From the NCBI RefSeq assembly GCF_037975245.1, contig NC_092582.1:18564577-18628576 (forward strand): a stretch of DNA of 64,000 nt, read 5' to 3'. Positions 34,028-47,549 of the stretch are shown here, in pieces (the first letter of the stretch is position 1; each line of letters begins with the position of its first letter). The notes beneath the pieces are model-generated. The model saw only the letters and a program-made list of their open reading frames with translations, was not told the origin of the DNA and searched no databases. This DNA comes from Apostichopus japonicus. Taxonomy: Eukaryota > Echinodermata > Holothuroidea > Aspidochirotida > Stichopodidae. The position numbers and the translations under genes were made by a program.

Positions 34028-36999
34028 GTTAGCGTTTCTAAGTCTACTCCACACCTCGAGTTGCCGTGCAAACAAACTTCGGTTGGGCTCGAGTTCGTTT
34101 TACTCGGCCGAAGCGCGAAATCAGAATTCAAACAACAAAATAGATCAAAAATCAATTTTCTCCCTGTGAAAAATCATCCAGCAAATAATCACTCCATATC
34201 CAGTCCAATAAAAAATTGTCAGTAAGGGTCCAGTAATGGTTTATTATCTCGCTATGAATTGCAAGTCAAATCTAGACTTGGCGCAGATGGCGTTTCAATA
34301 TAAGAAGATACCAAACTGAATGATCCCGCTTCGACTTCACTTTAGTTATAAAGGGCTTCTTTGCACTATGTGGCCACCAACAGAAATAACATCGAGTGAT
34401 CGTGACTATTGTTCAGTTTCCTTCAATGGTCGCAATTAGTTGACCGAAAACCCATCTGCATCAGTGACAGCAGTAAAGGAGATTGATATACACTAGTGTT
34501 GGTTCCGGTAGACTTCGCTGCAATACTATACGTTTTTGTTCCAAAGTTGTATGTATATATATGAGTGCTGTGTTCATGCAATACCTGCATAATACAAAAA
34601 CATGTGCACGCTAGTACTACAGTGAGTTAACAACAAACACATAACCTAGCCATGCGTACTGATCTACAGTCTAGTATTGGGTGAAACTGCAGACAACTTA
34701 CGACCGGTGCTGGGTAGACAGTTTAAACCAATCAGATACCGAATAAACTAACGTCATCAGGCGTTAGCTAGCTCATTGGGCAAAATTTTGTAATCAATAT
34801 GTAAGAGTAAAGTTGGCTTTGTGATTGGTCAAAAAGTTTCACTGTAGCGCTACGATTGTACAATATTACGGTTAATCAAAGAGATGGTGCTTCCACTGGC
34901 AGTAAAACTTGACCATAATATTATGTTGAAATATTTTCCACATGTTAGAGATAGAGCAAAACCGGGTAATGGAGGGTGGGTCTGTTTTGAATTAAAAATT
35001 CCATAAATCACATTCTGACTTCAGCGTGATATATTATTATTTACTGTTACATATCTTTCATCCATTGCAAAGATACAACATCCAAAACAATTACACTTTC
35101 AGATAACCCCCTACCCCACCCCACTATATTCTCTGCAATGATTTACGGTGAATAGGGAAAACTTCCCTTTTTTTGTTGATTTCTCCTGGATGAAAACCCA
35201 CCTTCAAGGAAATGAAACCGTTATACCGCCTATGTCTTACATTATATCATGGAGCTATAAATATTGCCAATCAAAACAAATTTCTCAAGCTTATTGCAGC
35301 GTTGCTGCTCCTGTTTAAAATCCGTCACGCACCCCTGCATGGGTACATGAAATCGGTTACCCTGCAGCTTACCAACATCACAACCAACACCTTATCCATT
35401 TTTGTCATGAAACCTTACACATTATCTTTGTGGGATGAAGTATCTGGCACTAGATATAATTTTTTTTCTGTAGATCGTCAACGGGAGAAGCGGGAGGGCT
35501 GTAACTACATACATCTAAGATAACTTGAGCGGTAAAAGGCTAAATCTGATGATAATTGCTTGTGTCAAAAGAACGTAACATTTCCATAACAACAGAGTAT
35601 GTAATCGTGAAAGTTAAGTAAGAACGCCGTCGATTCGCGGCGATGATAGACGGCGGGGGAGGGGAGGGGGAGGCGTCACAGTTTAGGTTGCAGAGTTTAC
35701 GAACGATGTCAACTCAAAGTTGTGTATATTGGCCTAGGAAAACGTGACACTCTGATCACGATAATAGTTTAGTTTCTTCGTATAAACGACGGGAAAGGTG
35801 GTCATGAATTAGTTTTCAACTACTTCCGAAGACCAATATACACATTAAAAAGACTGTAGCCTAACCCATCCGTGTGTATAGGTTCATTGCGATGTGAGAC
35901 CATAGATGCACCGTCCCACAAACAAAATTCGAAGTTGATGTCATTTTCGCCACTTTTTTGTCTTTCGTAACGCTTGTCTTAACCAAGTGTTGCATTACCC
36001 GGAAGTCATCCCAAATATAAATTTCCATCCGTTATGACGTCACAAATTCGAGACGCAGACTGTCAATCCAACTTTAATCGTACAACCATCTGTTCAAAAC
36101 GGAATTTTTTTCCGATTCGTTACGTTCTATCAAAATGGAAAAGCCAGTGTGCAAAATGGTAGTTTTCAGATTTTTACCAATTTTACACGGTTTTGATACA
36201 TCTCGTCAAAGCGGTAATTTTTTTAATTTTTTTTAAGTTTTGTCAAAGATGGTTTTTACCAAGTATGCAACAAGGTAATTTGTTTTCAGATTTTCAACCG
36301 TTTCTCCACGGTAAGGTCATCTCGTCAAATTTGTAAATTTCCTTTTTTTTGACGTTAAGCAATGTGTGCATGCAAGTCGTTCAATGTCATACATATATGC
36401 CTTCTATACGTTTCCGTAGTTCTTGTACTTCGTTGTAGTCTCGCAAGACCAGTTTGGAAGGTTCGTTGGTTATATAGGCAGGGGCTGTGGTTATAATCGT
36501 TTTGTATAGCATATTTCTCACTGACATCTTTCGTTTCCTCAACTGACCCCGGCTGACCTCCGTAATTCGCCAACGTTTGGAAGAAAAAAAATGTTCTCTA
36601 ATCAAGAAGTGAATTGTAATTTAAAATGTTGACTCTTTATGTTAAAAAAAAGAAAAGAAAAAAGAATCTATAACCTACATTATCATAATATTTTTTAGCA
36701 CACAGAATCCGTTTTTGTTTTTCGTATTTCATGATTGATAAGAGGCTTTTTGCAAACTTCGTAGAAATTAACACAGATTCTTGTTATTCATTATTCATTC
36801 TCAATTTGGGCATGCGCAATGAGTTTTATGAACTTGCCATATTTTATATGCATGTACAGTATATAGAAAAGCAATGCATGTGAAGGACTGAGGAGCTTTC
36901 AGTAGGAAATGTTTACAGTCAACCATACGATACTCATTAAGTCGAACGCACGCTCTATAGACCACATGTACACCCACCCTATCCCGATAGCTTCAGAAT
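34028..36999. promoter_or_regulatory. Hemicentin 5' flank, probable promoter region
   Basis: Upstream of ATG 34027. A TATA-like CTTTATAA (minus, 34346-34353) would allow a 5' UTR of about 290 bases, but it reads TATAAAG on the other strand as well, so direction is not certain. One perfect TGACGTCA site (CREB/ATF-type) lies at 36035-36042. No upstream coding exon is needed. Two overlapping short minus frames (36355-36605) are not recognised. Confidence 0.3.
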
Positions 37000-37435
37000 A
37001 TTACAAACAATATGTTGTCATAAAATAGAGTATTTTGTTTTTTGTCGTTGTTAGTTTTTTTCCCATGACAATTAAATTGACGGAAGGAAATGCATTGGTC
37101 AGAAACATTGAGTGACGCCATTGTGTAACATTTTGCCTTACATGAATCATTCATTGTTTCTTCTTTGAAGGAGCCACTGTGTACCACGTATTAATCAAAT
37201 ACCTTCGCTATTCACTGTACGGCCATATACTGTCACAGCTAATGAAGATTATGATTATCATGATATATAGAGGGTTAGAAGGTGGGAAAGGATGTGGGTG
37301 TACTTCCCATCCGCAAGTTGGGAGTATTTGACCTATATTTAAGACATCGTCGCCAAATATTCCGCTACACGATTTTTCTATCAATATTTATTTAATTTTA
37401 TTCATCCACCCAACCTCGTCTCCATCCACCCATTC

Positions 37436-37592
37436 CCATCCCTACATATGTCCACATATCCCTATATGTCCACATATTCCTAGATATGTCCACATATCCC
37501 TAGATATGTCCATATATCCCTAGATATGTCCACATATCCCAAGATATGTCCACATATCCCAAGATATGTCCACATATCCCTAAATATGTCCA
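37436..37592. repeat. Minisatellite, unit 20 bases
   Basis: About seven tandem copies of a unit like ATATGTCCACATATCCCTAG. The peptide MWTYLGICGHI and variants in frames across it are repeat artefacts. Confidence 0.88.
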
Positions 37593-38637
37593 GCACAAAC
37601 ACGCACATATTGGCTAGTATTTGCAACGCTTTCATTTCTACGATAATTTGTATGTTAACTTGTGTATGCATGCAAAGTGGAGAAGTCAATCTTTGCAAGG
37701 CAACTTTTGCGGAAGCATCACGAAACTTTGAAGTGACGATTTCGGATTTTGTCAACTTTTGCTTCACATTTATAAGACGTTTCTGTTGGGTCAAATTTGA
37801 GATCCTCCATCCAAGTGACTATATCCAGGTTAATTTAGTACGGTAATATAACAGCTCTTGTGTTGACATAAAATTTTCAATATCTTAATAAACAAATATA
37901 TGTATAACAATTATAACCTCACACACACAAAAAAAAAGGTTCTCTAATCAAGAAGTAAAGTGAAATTAAAAAAAATTGCCTCTTACTTCACTATTTTAAT
38001 GATAGTTGTCTCAAAAGCAACACCATAGAATGCTATATCGAACAGCGTCAAACTATTGACAATTTATTGGAATGTTTGTTATCCTTCCAACTTTGTATAT
38101 AACAAGCACATACATTCCGTAATCACATTAAGTGTGAATAAATTAGAGTGCACGTGAAAACTGAACCTTGCTCGTATTGTAACTGCACAAGTGGCAACCC
38201 ACCCCCCCGGGGGAGGGGGCAGGTCCCTCTGGATCATGGGAGGTTATATACGTAATACATTTCCCTATCTAGACGGGGGAGCGCTAAGACGCGTGTGCTT
38301 AACATGAAACACATGTTACTACGTAGTTCCTGGAATTGTTTAATAGACGTGGACAAAAAGTAATCATTTTTATCCGTCAAGGTTTATGATGTGACGTCAC
38401 TTGTTTTCTACAGTCTCCAAATCCTACTGGGAACACTACATCAGACAGTGGGTGGGCAACGGAAGCTCAATAAATAATATCGATTAAATGAATATTAACA
38501 TATTGCAACGCTCAGAAATTGAAACAAGTGTAAAAGTCACATACAGAGGGATGAGGGTTTACCCTTCCCCATGCATGCATGCACGTCTGTATATACACTT
38601 AGCAGAGATTGACAAATATGAACCACGTTGTGGTTTT

Positions 38638-38759
38638 ATAATAATAATAATAATAATATATATATATATAAATATATATAAAAAATTATAGTAATAATAA
38701 TAATAATAAAAATATTAATAATAATAATAGTAATTATAATAATAATAATAATAATAATA

Positions 38760-38820
<61 letters not shown>

Positions 38821-38872
38821 CATAATCATAATCATAATCATAATCATAATAATCATAATAATAATAATACTA
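38638..38872. repeat. Long (AAT)n microsatellite, partly (CATAAT)n
   Basis: Uninterrupted and near-uninterrupted AAT triplets with a (TA)n block near the left end and CATAAT hexamers near the right end. Confidence 0.95.
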
Positions 38873-41784
38873 ATGATATAAAATATAGTTCACCGATATA
38901 TATTACCAATACTTAGCTCTCTAGCGCGTCTTGGGCAATTCAAATGTAGGGAAAGTTAAAATTTTAGTTTCTAAAGCTTTTCCAGAAGATGATAATTACT
39001 TCGAACGTGGGCTTCGTCATAATCGTACTTTTTGTTTTTTAAAGAAAAGTCACCCCCAGGTAACAACCTGGGCACGAAAAACCAAACAACGAACCGACTG
39101 ATCCGCTCTCAACCCCAGTCCCCTTGCATCGAGACTGTGACTGCGTGATCTGGTGTGTATAACGGTTCCCCTACAAGGGAAACATAATGCTATACACATG
39201 ATCTTAGCCCACAATGCCGAGAAGCGATCATAATGCTACACATGATCTTAGCCAAATGGCCGAGAAGCGATCATAATCATACGGTCAGTCTCGACGTATA
39301 GTAAGGGGACTGGGATTGAGAGAGAGGATCAAGTTGTTTGGTTTTCTTCCCAGGCTCTATCTTGCAAGGGTGGCATGAAAGAAAACTAGAATTTCAGAAA
39401 CGTTGCTAATAGTTACCAAAGATAATCAATTACCAAAACAAACAAACGTGAAAAAGGAGAGAAAACAAGACAAAAAATGAAAGTGGTGTATCATTGAAAT
39501 GCATCAACATGAAAGTATCATCGGCATACACTGTTGTATACTTTGTAAACATTCTTGTCACACTGGATGTTAAACGACTTTAAGCAAGTCTGTTATTTTC
39601 AAAAGCAAAATATCAGTTCTATAAACGGTCGAGGCCTATATATTTATATATATAAACCGCATAACAGTTTACCTTTATGCCAAACACAACCTACCTTTTT
39701 TTTTGTCAGATACAAATCAGCGGAAGTCTATGTCTATAAGTATCAACTTAATGCCCATTTTCTTTGCTATGAGAAGAAGAAAAAACACTCCAGTACCTCA
39801 CGGACCATTTCACTAATTAGTCCCATGAGTGAATCAGCCGAGGAGTGGAATGGTTTTCTAATTTTGGTAATGAAATCCACCCGCCTGAGTTAATCTTTGA
39901 GAGCGTCATTCTTGCACGCCAAATTCACATAAGTTATACTCTTCTTATAAGTGATGTTATTATACCCGGTATAGCTCAAAACAGTTGTTAATGCAGTCAA
40001 ATTGAATTATTTAAATTTATGTACCAGTAAATATGTCCTTTTAATCCAGTGGTCCTCAAGCTTTGAGACCCACGACCCAGGGCCTTCCACTGTTGACTAT
40101 GGACATAATATTATTTAAAACAAAAGACTTGATCGATCTGCATCGGCAAGCTCCGAAAATTGTGTAGATAAATTTTCCGACGTTTGGAAAGCCCCGAAAA
40201 ATTTTCGCGACCAACTTTTTGGATCGCGTCATGTAATTTGTCGACATTCGCTACCTTATGTCAGATTAAAGGTAGAATGTCCGTCTGTTTGTTGTCTGTT
40301 CATGTCGGTCAGTGAGTTTTTGCGTCAGTGTATTGAGTATACTCCAATTCAGTGCAGCAATTTCCCACATAGTAATCGGTTTTATGCTACATTTCTTAGA
40401 TGGGTATCAAGCACACGCACATTTGTATAAAGTGTACAATGTTACCCGGGATTACTGTTTTCATATTACATTTTAAAATCTTCACATCCGCTGAAAAAAA
40501 ATTATTTTGATTTTAGTACTCAATAGATTAGTGTATATGAGAAATCTTACAAATGATAAACATGCCTCCGTTCTTGGTAAATATTTTGTTTTATGAAGTT
40601 TTATGACGTAAATAGATGGACCAATTCAAGTTATATAGGCCTAATGGGCCTTCCAGAGAATAAGCGATTCTTTCCGTGTAAAGACGTCTGCTGGCTGCAA
40701 CATCTGGTGCATTCAACGGAAGTGACATAGGAGTGACGTCACTAATTCATTTCGTCCACGTTGTTTTCATCATTGTGTTGTTTCGTGTTCTCATCATATT
40801 AGACGGTCATCATGCATGTTGACCTTATGCCGGAAGTTAAACATCTGTTTGATTTCCCTTCCAGACAATACATTTCAATTATTGTTCTTGTAAACGCGCA
40901 AAACAGGTTTACCTTGCAAATCATGACGTCACATAACGTTATGCCAATGTTTTACAGTCTACCCAAATTTCCACAGAGAGCATGAACAGGTCAGAAAATT
41001 AAAACAAATAACTTAATGTAAAATTAGCATCTGTTTCGATTTCGGAGTGGGAGAGGTAGATAGGGATTGGAAAGGGGAGGGAGGGGTGAGCTGGTCCACA
41101 TTTATTAGGTGCGACGTTCACATTTGTAGCTTGCCACCATGCCCTACAAAAGCTTAACATTTTAAAAGTTGGACGATAAAATAATGGTCTCGAAGTGACT
41201 ACACTGATAAAGTACTAGTAATTGGAAGACTTAACAAGAATGTGTGGCGAAAGTACATATAGTAAATTATTATAGTACATTATAACGAATTTAAAAATTA
41301 GAAAAAAACTTTTCATTCACTGACAGACTCAATACATCGTTGTCACTAAGCGGAAGAGAGGGAGTGATTTGCAGGAAGAATAATAAAGATATTGTTACAT
41401 GTAAACTATTTTTTAGACCACTGAAAGAGCAACATCTTCTAAATATCCTTTTGAAATTTGTATTTTTTTAATTCCTGTATGTACCGGATCATGACTGGAC
41501 GACTGGTCTCGAACATGTTGACATGTTAGATACGTTGTACACACAGTGGCCCAATGAAGATATTTAACTGTAGGCCACTGAACCCGCCTACTTAGCCTAT
41601 TATATGTACGTGAAAGTCTCTATACATTGTTCCCACTCACCAATTCTCTGAAATAAAGTTGGTAGGCTATACAAAACTTGGGAACTTTTCATTCACATTT
41701 CAAAGTCACGATTCGGATGGGGAATGGGAATTTCGCGTAATTAGTTTTGTTGTGTGCAAACCTATTATTGTTTGTACTGCACCG

Positions 41785-42853
41785 CAGTGGCGGCGGAACC
41801 GGGGGGGGGGGCTGGGGGGGGGGGGGCTCAGCCCCCAATGAAAAAGTTGAGGGGGCAAATGCATGATAAGCCCCCCAATATTTACCAAAGCTCCGAAACG
41901 TGCCTCTGCCCATTTTTTCAATGCATACTTGTCGATCTGTCCGATGCACACGTATACTATATAGGTGTAATAATTTTAGTAATTGCTGGGGGACCCTGGG
42001 CCCGTCCCCTTGCTATAGACCACATTGTCACCCCAACCGCGTCTTCACGCCCCGTGAAAAGTGGAAGCAGTGAGTGTGAGTACCGGTAAGCGTAACACAA
42101 ATTCGTCTTAGGCCAATGACTTGCCTCATTTCAGCCAGTTCTCCAACATCCCCTTACTTAGTGGCGGAGCGTCCATATATACAGTCAGGGGCGGATCCCC
42201 CCCCCCCCTCCTGACGGACTCAAATGGACTGCTGGCGCCCTTTTCAGCTTTTCACTACGTTTAACTTATTCGCGATTATTGACTATTTTATTGCGCTCTC
42301 ATATACCTATTGACATTTGTCATATTCTGTTGGTGTAATTTTCCGACAAAATGGCGACGACACCTATTTATTCTCCGTTTATCTGCAAATTAGCAAGGCC
42401 CGGAAAGGGCCATTTCCTGCAATCTAGGGAGTAACTTTACTCAACCTGTGGTGGCGCTCCGCTTAGATAGTGTCGAAAGCTACCTACAGACCATTCTTGC
42501 CCCCCCCCCGACCAATACCCCTAGCTCCGCCACTGCCCTTACTACACTCAAAAACGTCTTTGCGAGTACACTACGAGTAATAGCTACTCTCTTAAAACAC
42601 CATCGAATATACAAATTACAATGTTTTTACAGACTTTTACGTGCAATCTGAGAAATTGCAGGCTTGAGACCCATATTTTAGGGCTAGGTATTCGCAGCAT
42701 AAAACACTCGGGAAGTGCCGTTTCCGGCCATCTGGGGGTTTGAAAAAACCCAAAATTTTCTTGTACGCTCCGCGCCAACCGATGGTGGCGCTCCGCTTAG
42801 ATAGTCTCCACACATTAGCCCCCCCAATAATTTTTCCGTTCCGCCGCGCCTGC
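41785..42853. mobile_element. G-rich TIR element E1 (1.07 kb)
   Basis: Flanked by an exact 7-bp repeat TGCACCG (41778-41784, 42854-42860). The ends CAGTGGCGGCGGAACCGG and a degraded counterpart (GCGGCGGAACGG in reverse complement) form inverted repeats. Its right third (about 42660-42815) is closely similar to 48570-48700 in element E4. It has no transposase frame and hosts a second element. Confidence 0.65.
42159..42535. mobile_element. TIR element E2 nested in E1
   Basis: Flanked by an exact 8-bp duplication CCCTTACT (42151-42158, 42536-42543). Ends TAGTGGCGGAGCGTCC and CAGTGGCGGAGCTAG (right end reversed). 377 bp, non-coding, hAT-like by duplication length. Confidence 0.78.
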
Positions 42854-42860
42854 TGCACCG

Positions 42861-45749
42861 TTAGGATCCCCATCAAATCATTTAGTCAACTGACTAAGTG
42901 TGACTCATAAACTTTATATACAGTTCGTTTGTAAACAGACCACGCATCTTACACTTTTCCAGTGGATGTCTCCGAGATCAATGGCGCCAGTCAACAACAA
43001 AGGCTTCAATACCATGGATACTAAATGCCCATTTAATTCCATTGTATGGTTGATAGCCCACGTCAAGAAGGAAGCATCTTATTTCAACAACAGCATTGTC
43101 TCTTTCCAATCTTTATCATCATTTTACATATAAAGTTCTTTTAGGTGCCGATTTCGTGGAACTGATCCAAGGATAGGGTTGACTGGATGAAGTGCTTTCA
43201 ACCCCTTCTGAACTAGATCTATAATTATCATGTATCAGGAAATTTTCAGCAGAAGCGACGGGTACGGAGATGGGTTTAATGGGGAGGGGAGGTCATGTCA
43301 ACGAGCCCTCAGTTTCTCAAGTCTTCATTCTTCCTTAAATATATATTGGAAATGGTAATACAATACAATATTCTGACGATATGGGGTAAGGGAACACCAT
43401 GCATGTAGGAACGATGAAATGGGCAAATGCAATACAGGTTACGATAAAACACTACAATTAAAATTGGCTTGCAATTGGATTACGAAAGTTAATGACTCAA
43501 TAACTACGAAAAAGCAAGTGGATGTAAACGCATAGATGTCTTATATAATATATACTTAATTATATGTTTGCGTTCCTCAAGCCTTGGTCTACAAGTTTAT
43601 CAAATCTAAAGTATATTACTCAAAATAAACTTACAAATCTATCAAGTACAGACATTCTCGTATATACATTTTTTAGGCTAGTAAGTGACATGTAGTTAGT
43701 TAATGATTGGATAACGAAATCTACTTTGAGTTTCTATATTTCTTCGCCCAGACACATTGGTGCTCACATCAGTCACGATGTTATCGCATGGAGAAAACAC
43801 AGAGAAGCAAATTGGAGAACTTTCGAATACTTCAATGAGATGACCCATCTCCGCCCCCCCCCCCCCGACATCCATTTTTACATATACTCTTTAAGCAGTT
43901 GGTGGAAGGCGGAAGACGGTTCACGGATGGGGCCACATTTTAGTAACCAAAAAGAGAAGAAGATAAAATGGAAAAGGAAAGGTTACCAAAGGGAGGTCTT
44001 CAAAATACCTATAGGTTAAACTTAATAAGTATTTCACAAAATTGTCGGTCCCATCTCCGTCGCTCATGCCGCTAAAAGGTTAACCGCCTCGCACATATCA
44101 TGTGATATTGAACTATGTTACTATTTAACTATGCTACTATTAAAGTATGGTACTATTTAGCTATGTTTCTATTTAGCTATGGTACTATTTAACTATATTT
44201 GGACTATGCTTGGACTATGTAGTTAACTATGTATTTAATGTATTGACTACATTACTATATAACAATGTTACTATTTAACTATGTATTTAACTATGTTTTA
44301 ACTATGTATTTAACTATGTTTAAGCTATGTTTAAACAATGTATTTTACTATGTTTGGACTATGTATTTTGCTATGTTTGGACTATGAACTTAAATACGTA
44401 TTTAATGCATTTTGACTATATTACTATTTAATTATGTTACTATTTAACTATGTATTTAACTGTGTTACTATTGACCTATGTATTTACCTATGTTTTAACT
44501 ACGTATTTTACTATACATGTACGCTCATAGAGGAGAACATGTGTACAGTGTACTTTAAGCTTTAGTGCGCTATTCTGTCCTATATTCTGATAATTGCCAA
44601 ATCAAACATGAATCTTTTTTGGTCACTGATGTAGGTTACAGGCATAACTTCTATATACGCGCTCGTCCCAGAAAAAAAAAGTCTACAACTTGCGCTTAAA
44701 GCGGTATACATAGGCCTAAATTCCTTTTCTTTAATTTTTATTTGTTTGAGAGGAAATAATAGAATTTTTGTTGGAAAAGAGGAATGTAGACAGAGACAGG
44801 GGAAGTATAGTAGATTATTTTTCTTCTGTTTTATTTGCTTGTGGTCGAAAGCAGGACTTAATTGTCTCGTGCAGACTGACAACAGAACGGAAGTTTTTCC
44901 CGACAGGTTTTACAGGTTACGTGAGCACAAAACACAGCGTGTAACCGTTTCGGTGTTGTGAGGAGAATTCTTCTTCTCTCTCTTTTGAACGAAAAGAGAA
45001 AACCGCAAAACTGTTCAAAACACACACTTTAGACTGTTTGAAAAGAGGTGAGAGGATTATGCAAGCTGTCCCCCACAGATTCACGCAGACACTAATCACC
45101 GATATAAAGCCACAGGTCGCTCTCGATGCACCAAGAAGAGAGTGGGCGGTAAAAGTTTTTATCAAGAAGTCGCTTTATACGTAGTACATATATAGGTCGT
45201 TGTCACACCCGTGTTGGTTACAGTTAGCCCCAGAGTAAGCCCCCATGCAAGTGAAGTAGGAGGGAAAGAGGGGCAAGGGATGGAGAAAGGGTCAGGGGAG
45301 GGTGGGAGCGAGGGCAGAGATGGATGAGGGCGGCTCCAGCTTGGAGATTGGAAGAATGGCGCCCTTTCATTGCACTAAAGCACTGAGGCAAGGGTAAATT
45401 AGTTCTCCCTCCTCCACACCCCCACCCTCAAACCCCATGCTCGCCTCCAAAAAAACACAATATGACATGATAAGTTTCAATAAGGGCCTATTATACAGTG
45501 TATGGTCAGATACGTCACAGACTCTTTACAATTCATGGGATTTCCATTATAATCATGGGCGGGGGGGGGGGGCACTCCTGGAAATCAAAGAAGTAAAAGT
45601 AAAATAAAATTAACCAAAATACTGCGCTGTGTCGTTATAGAGAGGGTCGTTTCCAGGACTATGCCTTACTTACCTGTAGGTTCAGTGACATTTTCATTAG
45701 GCCTGTTATATGATAAAAAAAAATGGGTAAGAAAACGTTTGGCCTTATA
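42861..45749. repeat. Non-coding stretch with (CTATGTATTTAA)-type repeats
   Basis: About 44100-44515 is a degenerate tandem array of CTATGTATTTAA and CTATGTTACTATTTAA units. The remainder is AT-rich, with a G run at 45558-45571, and shows no gene. Confidence 0.7.
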
Positions 45750-46391
45750 ATAATAAAAGTAATAATAATCAGCAGTTATTTTGACGACGCTGTAGCGACC
45801 ACACATGTGAGAGAACTTACACGTCGGGTGGCTTCCAATCAACATGTTCCAACTCAAATTTGGAATCTTTTCAATTTAGAAAGTCATTTCAGATGGGCCC
45901 GCCGTAGATTGCTCTTGATTGAAAACCCCACCTTCACTATGACCCGGCCGCGAATTTTCTTTTCCTGAACCTTTCGGGCAGTGTACGTGGAGTTTAGCCA
46001 ATCAGAGCGAGGCTGTGATGATGACGTACACAGCCTCGCTCGTGTTGATGACGTACTACTAAGTAAAGATGGTCAGTCGGGTAAATTCGTCGCTTCAAAA
46101 CATAAGGTGGGAAACGAAAGACCGCGAGTTCGAGGCCCCGTGTGGATTTTTTCCGACACTTTTTCTCATGTCCAAGTAGTTACGTCCAAGTATTATATCA
46201 TGAATTGAAAAGGCTTATATACATTAATACTTTCTGCTGTATTACAACAGTTATGTTACTCAACGTACACTGCCCGAAAGGTTCAGGAAAAAGAAATTCG
46301 CGACCCGGCCAGGTATGGAACCCAGAACCCTGATTGCTAAGCATCATTGCTACAAATGCCACCGCATTTATCCACTCGGCCACAGCACCAG
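45750..46391 (-). mobile_element. tRNA-headed SINE, copy 3, interrupted
   Basis: Body 45750-45949 aligns with copies 1 and 2. The head 46311-46391 carries on the minus strand box A TGGCCGAGTGG and a GGGTTCCATACC box-B-like motif, tail (AAT)n at left. A 352-bp MITE splits it at the same place where copy 2 is split. Confidence 0.75.
45950..46301. mobile_element. 352-bp MITE with 38-bp TIRs, inside SINE copy 3
   Basis: Inverted repeats 45950-45987 and 46264-46301 match at 36 of 38 positions and contain CCTGAACCTTTCGGGCAGTG. The flanking duplication is GACCCGGCC (45941-45949, 46302-46310; 7-9 bp depending on where the element starts). Inside are a 13-bp hairpin GAGCGAGGCTGTG/CACAGCCTCGCTC (46005-46041) and Pol III-like boxes A TGGTCAGTCGG (46070-46080) and B AGTTCGAGGCC (46127-46137). 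No protein is encoded. Confidence 0.85.
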
Positions 46392-46933
46392 TAGAAATCC
46401 TTTAAATTGAAGAGAGGCGAATGAGGTAGATTGATGATAGCCTATAACTGTACCAATATATATATATACATATGTTTATATACCAAGACCTCCTACTGTA
46501 GGTAGGTGAGTTAACTGTTGAAACAGGTAAGAGTCGCAAAGCTTCCTGGTTAGTGGCCTGTTCCCCCACAGGAAACTGCTAAAAGTGCGTGTGTGAAGAT
46601 AAAAAGTGCAAGTTACTCCATGCAACTATACGTGGCTCACCGCATAGTTGCCTGCAATACTGATTAGCTATACTAAATGTATCAACGATTATCGACAACC
46701 AGTAGTTGGTATTACTAGAGTATAAATGTATTACTAGAAATTTGCAAAAGTATGCAATAGCTCAATTATTGTAGCGACGATGAAAATATATGGTTTTGAC
46801 TCATAACATCATCCGACAGTTTGCTGTTTGACACCAGACCAATCAATTTCGATGGGGTGACGTCGTATTTTGTTTGTTATGCCACGACCTTCCGTTAGTA
46901 ACGTTGCCATTATTATAGTCTATACCGTTTTCT

Positions 46934-46935
46934 CC

Positions 46936-46978
<43 letters not shown>

Positions 46979-46992
46979 GTGTGTGTGTGTTT
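46934..46992. repeat. (TA)n-(TG)n compound microsatellite
   Basis: An AT-dinucleotide run passes directly into a GT-dinucleotide run. Confidence 0.95.
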
Positions 46993-47100
46993 GGAATTTA
47001 CGTTCTGTTTGCCAAAACTAGCCAACTCTTACCCTTGTTATACCTCTCGAATATGTTCACTTTTGAGTTAATCCGAATCTGTGGCTCTTTACAATAGAAC

Positions 47101-47474
47101 TTAAAGGCATTGAAGACTCGCCCCAAACAGCATGCCGCCATCTTTAAAAAGTTTACTTTCCGTTGCTTGCAAGTGAAGTTTTTCTCTTGTTGCTACAAAA
47201 TGCAGACAGTAATGAAACGTGATACCTTGTTATCTTTAGCTGGACCTGAGATGTCCATCGCTGCATTGTTTGTACACTGTGCTGTGGGTATTGACCGCAG
47301 CTGTCTGCACTGACTGTACACTAGTGTCTAATTACCGACGGTAGCAAGCTGTGTGTGTATTTTCTGGGATCGATGCATCCATGGTGTCTAACACTTCTGT
47401 TACACCTCATTCGAAACTAGGTGAGATTACCGGCATTAGACACTTCTTTTTGCGCGAGTCTTCACACCCTTTAA
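47101..47474 (+). mobile_element. TTAA-flanked MITE, copy B
   Basis: TTAA at 47101-47104 and 47471-47474. It starts AGGCATTGAAGACTCGCC; the right end in reverse complement is AGGGTGTGAAGACTCGCGC. It is collinear with copy A through ACAAAATGCAGACAGTAATG and CTGTACACTAGTGTCTAATT. Confidence 0.85.
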
Positions 47475-47549
47475 AGGTCCATGAACACTTATGAACAACA
47501 TTGTCCCTAATCACTCTTATATGCATTATTAGAAATCATGAAAACATCT

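Noticed and set aside
34025-34075. Upstream extension of the hemicentin N-terminus to 34075
   Set aside because: The extension starts at TTG, while ATG at 34027 has a good initiation context and directly precedes the hydrophobic leader.
36355-36605. Two overlapping minus-strand frames of 72 residues
   Set aside because: Neither is recognised, they use different frames of the same bases, and no good splice sites or start context were found.
37480-37794. Minus-strand frame of 104 residues with WTYLGICGH repeats
   Set aside because: The repeated half comes from the 20-base minisatellite and the rest is not recognised.
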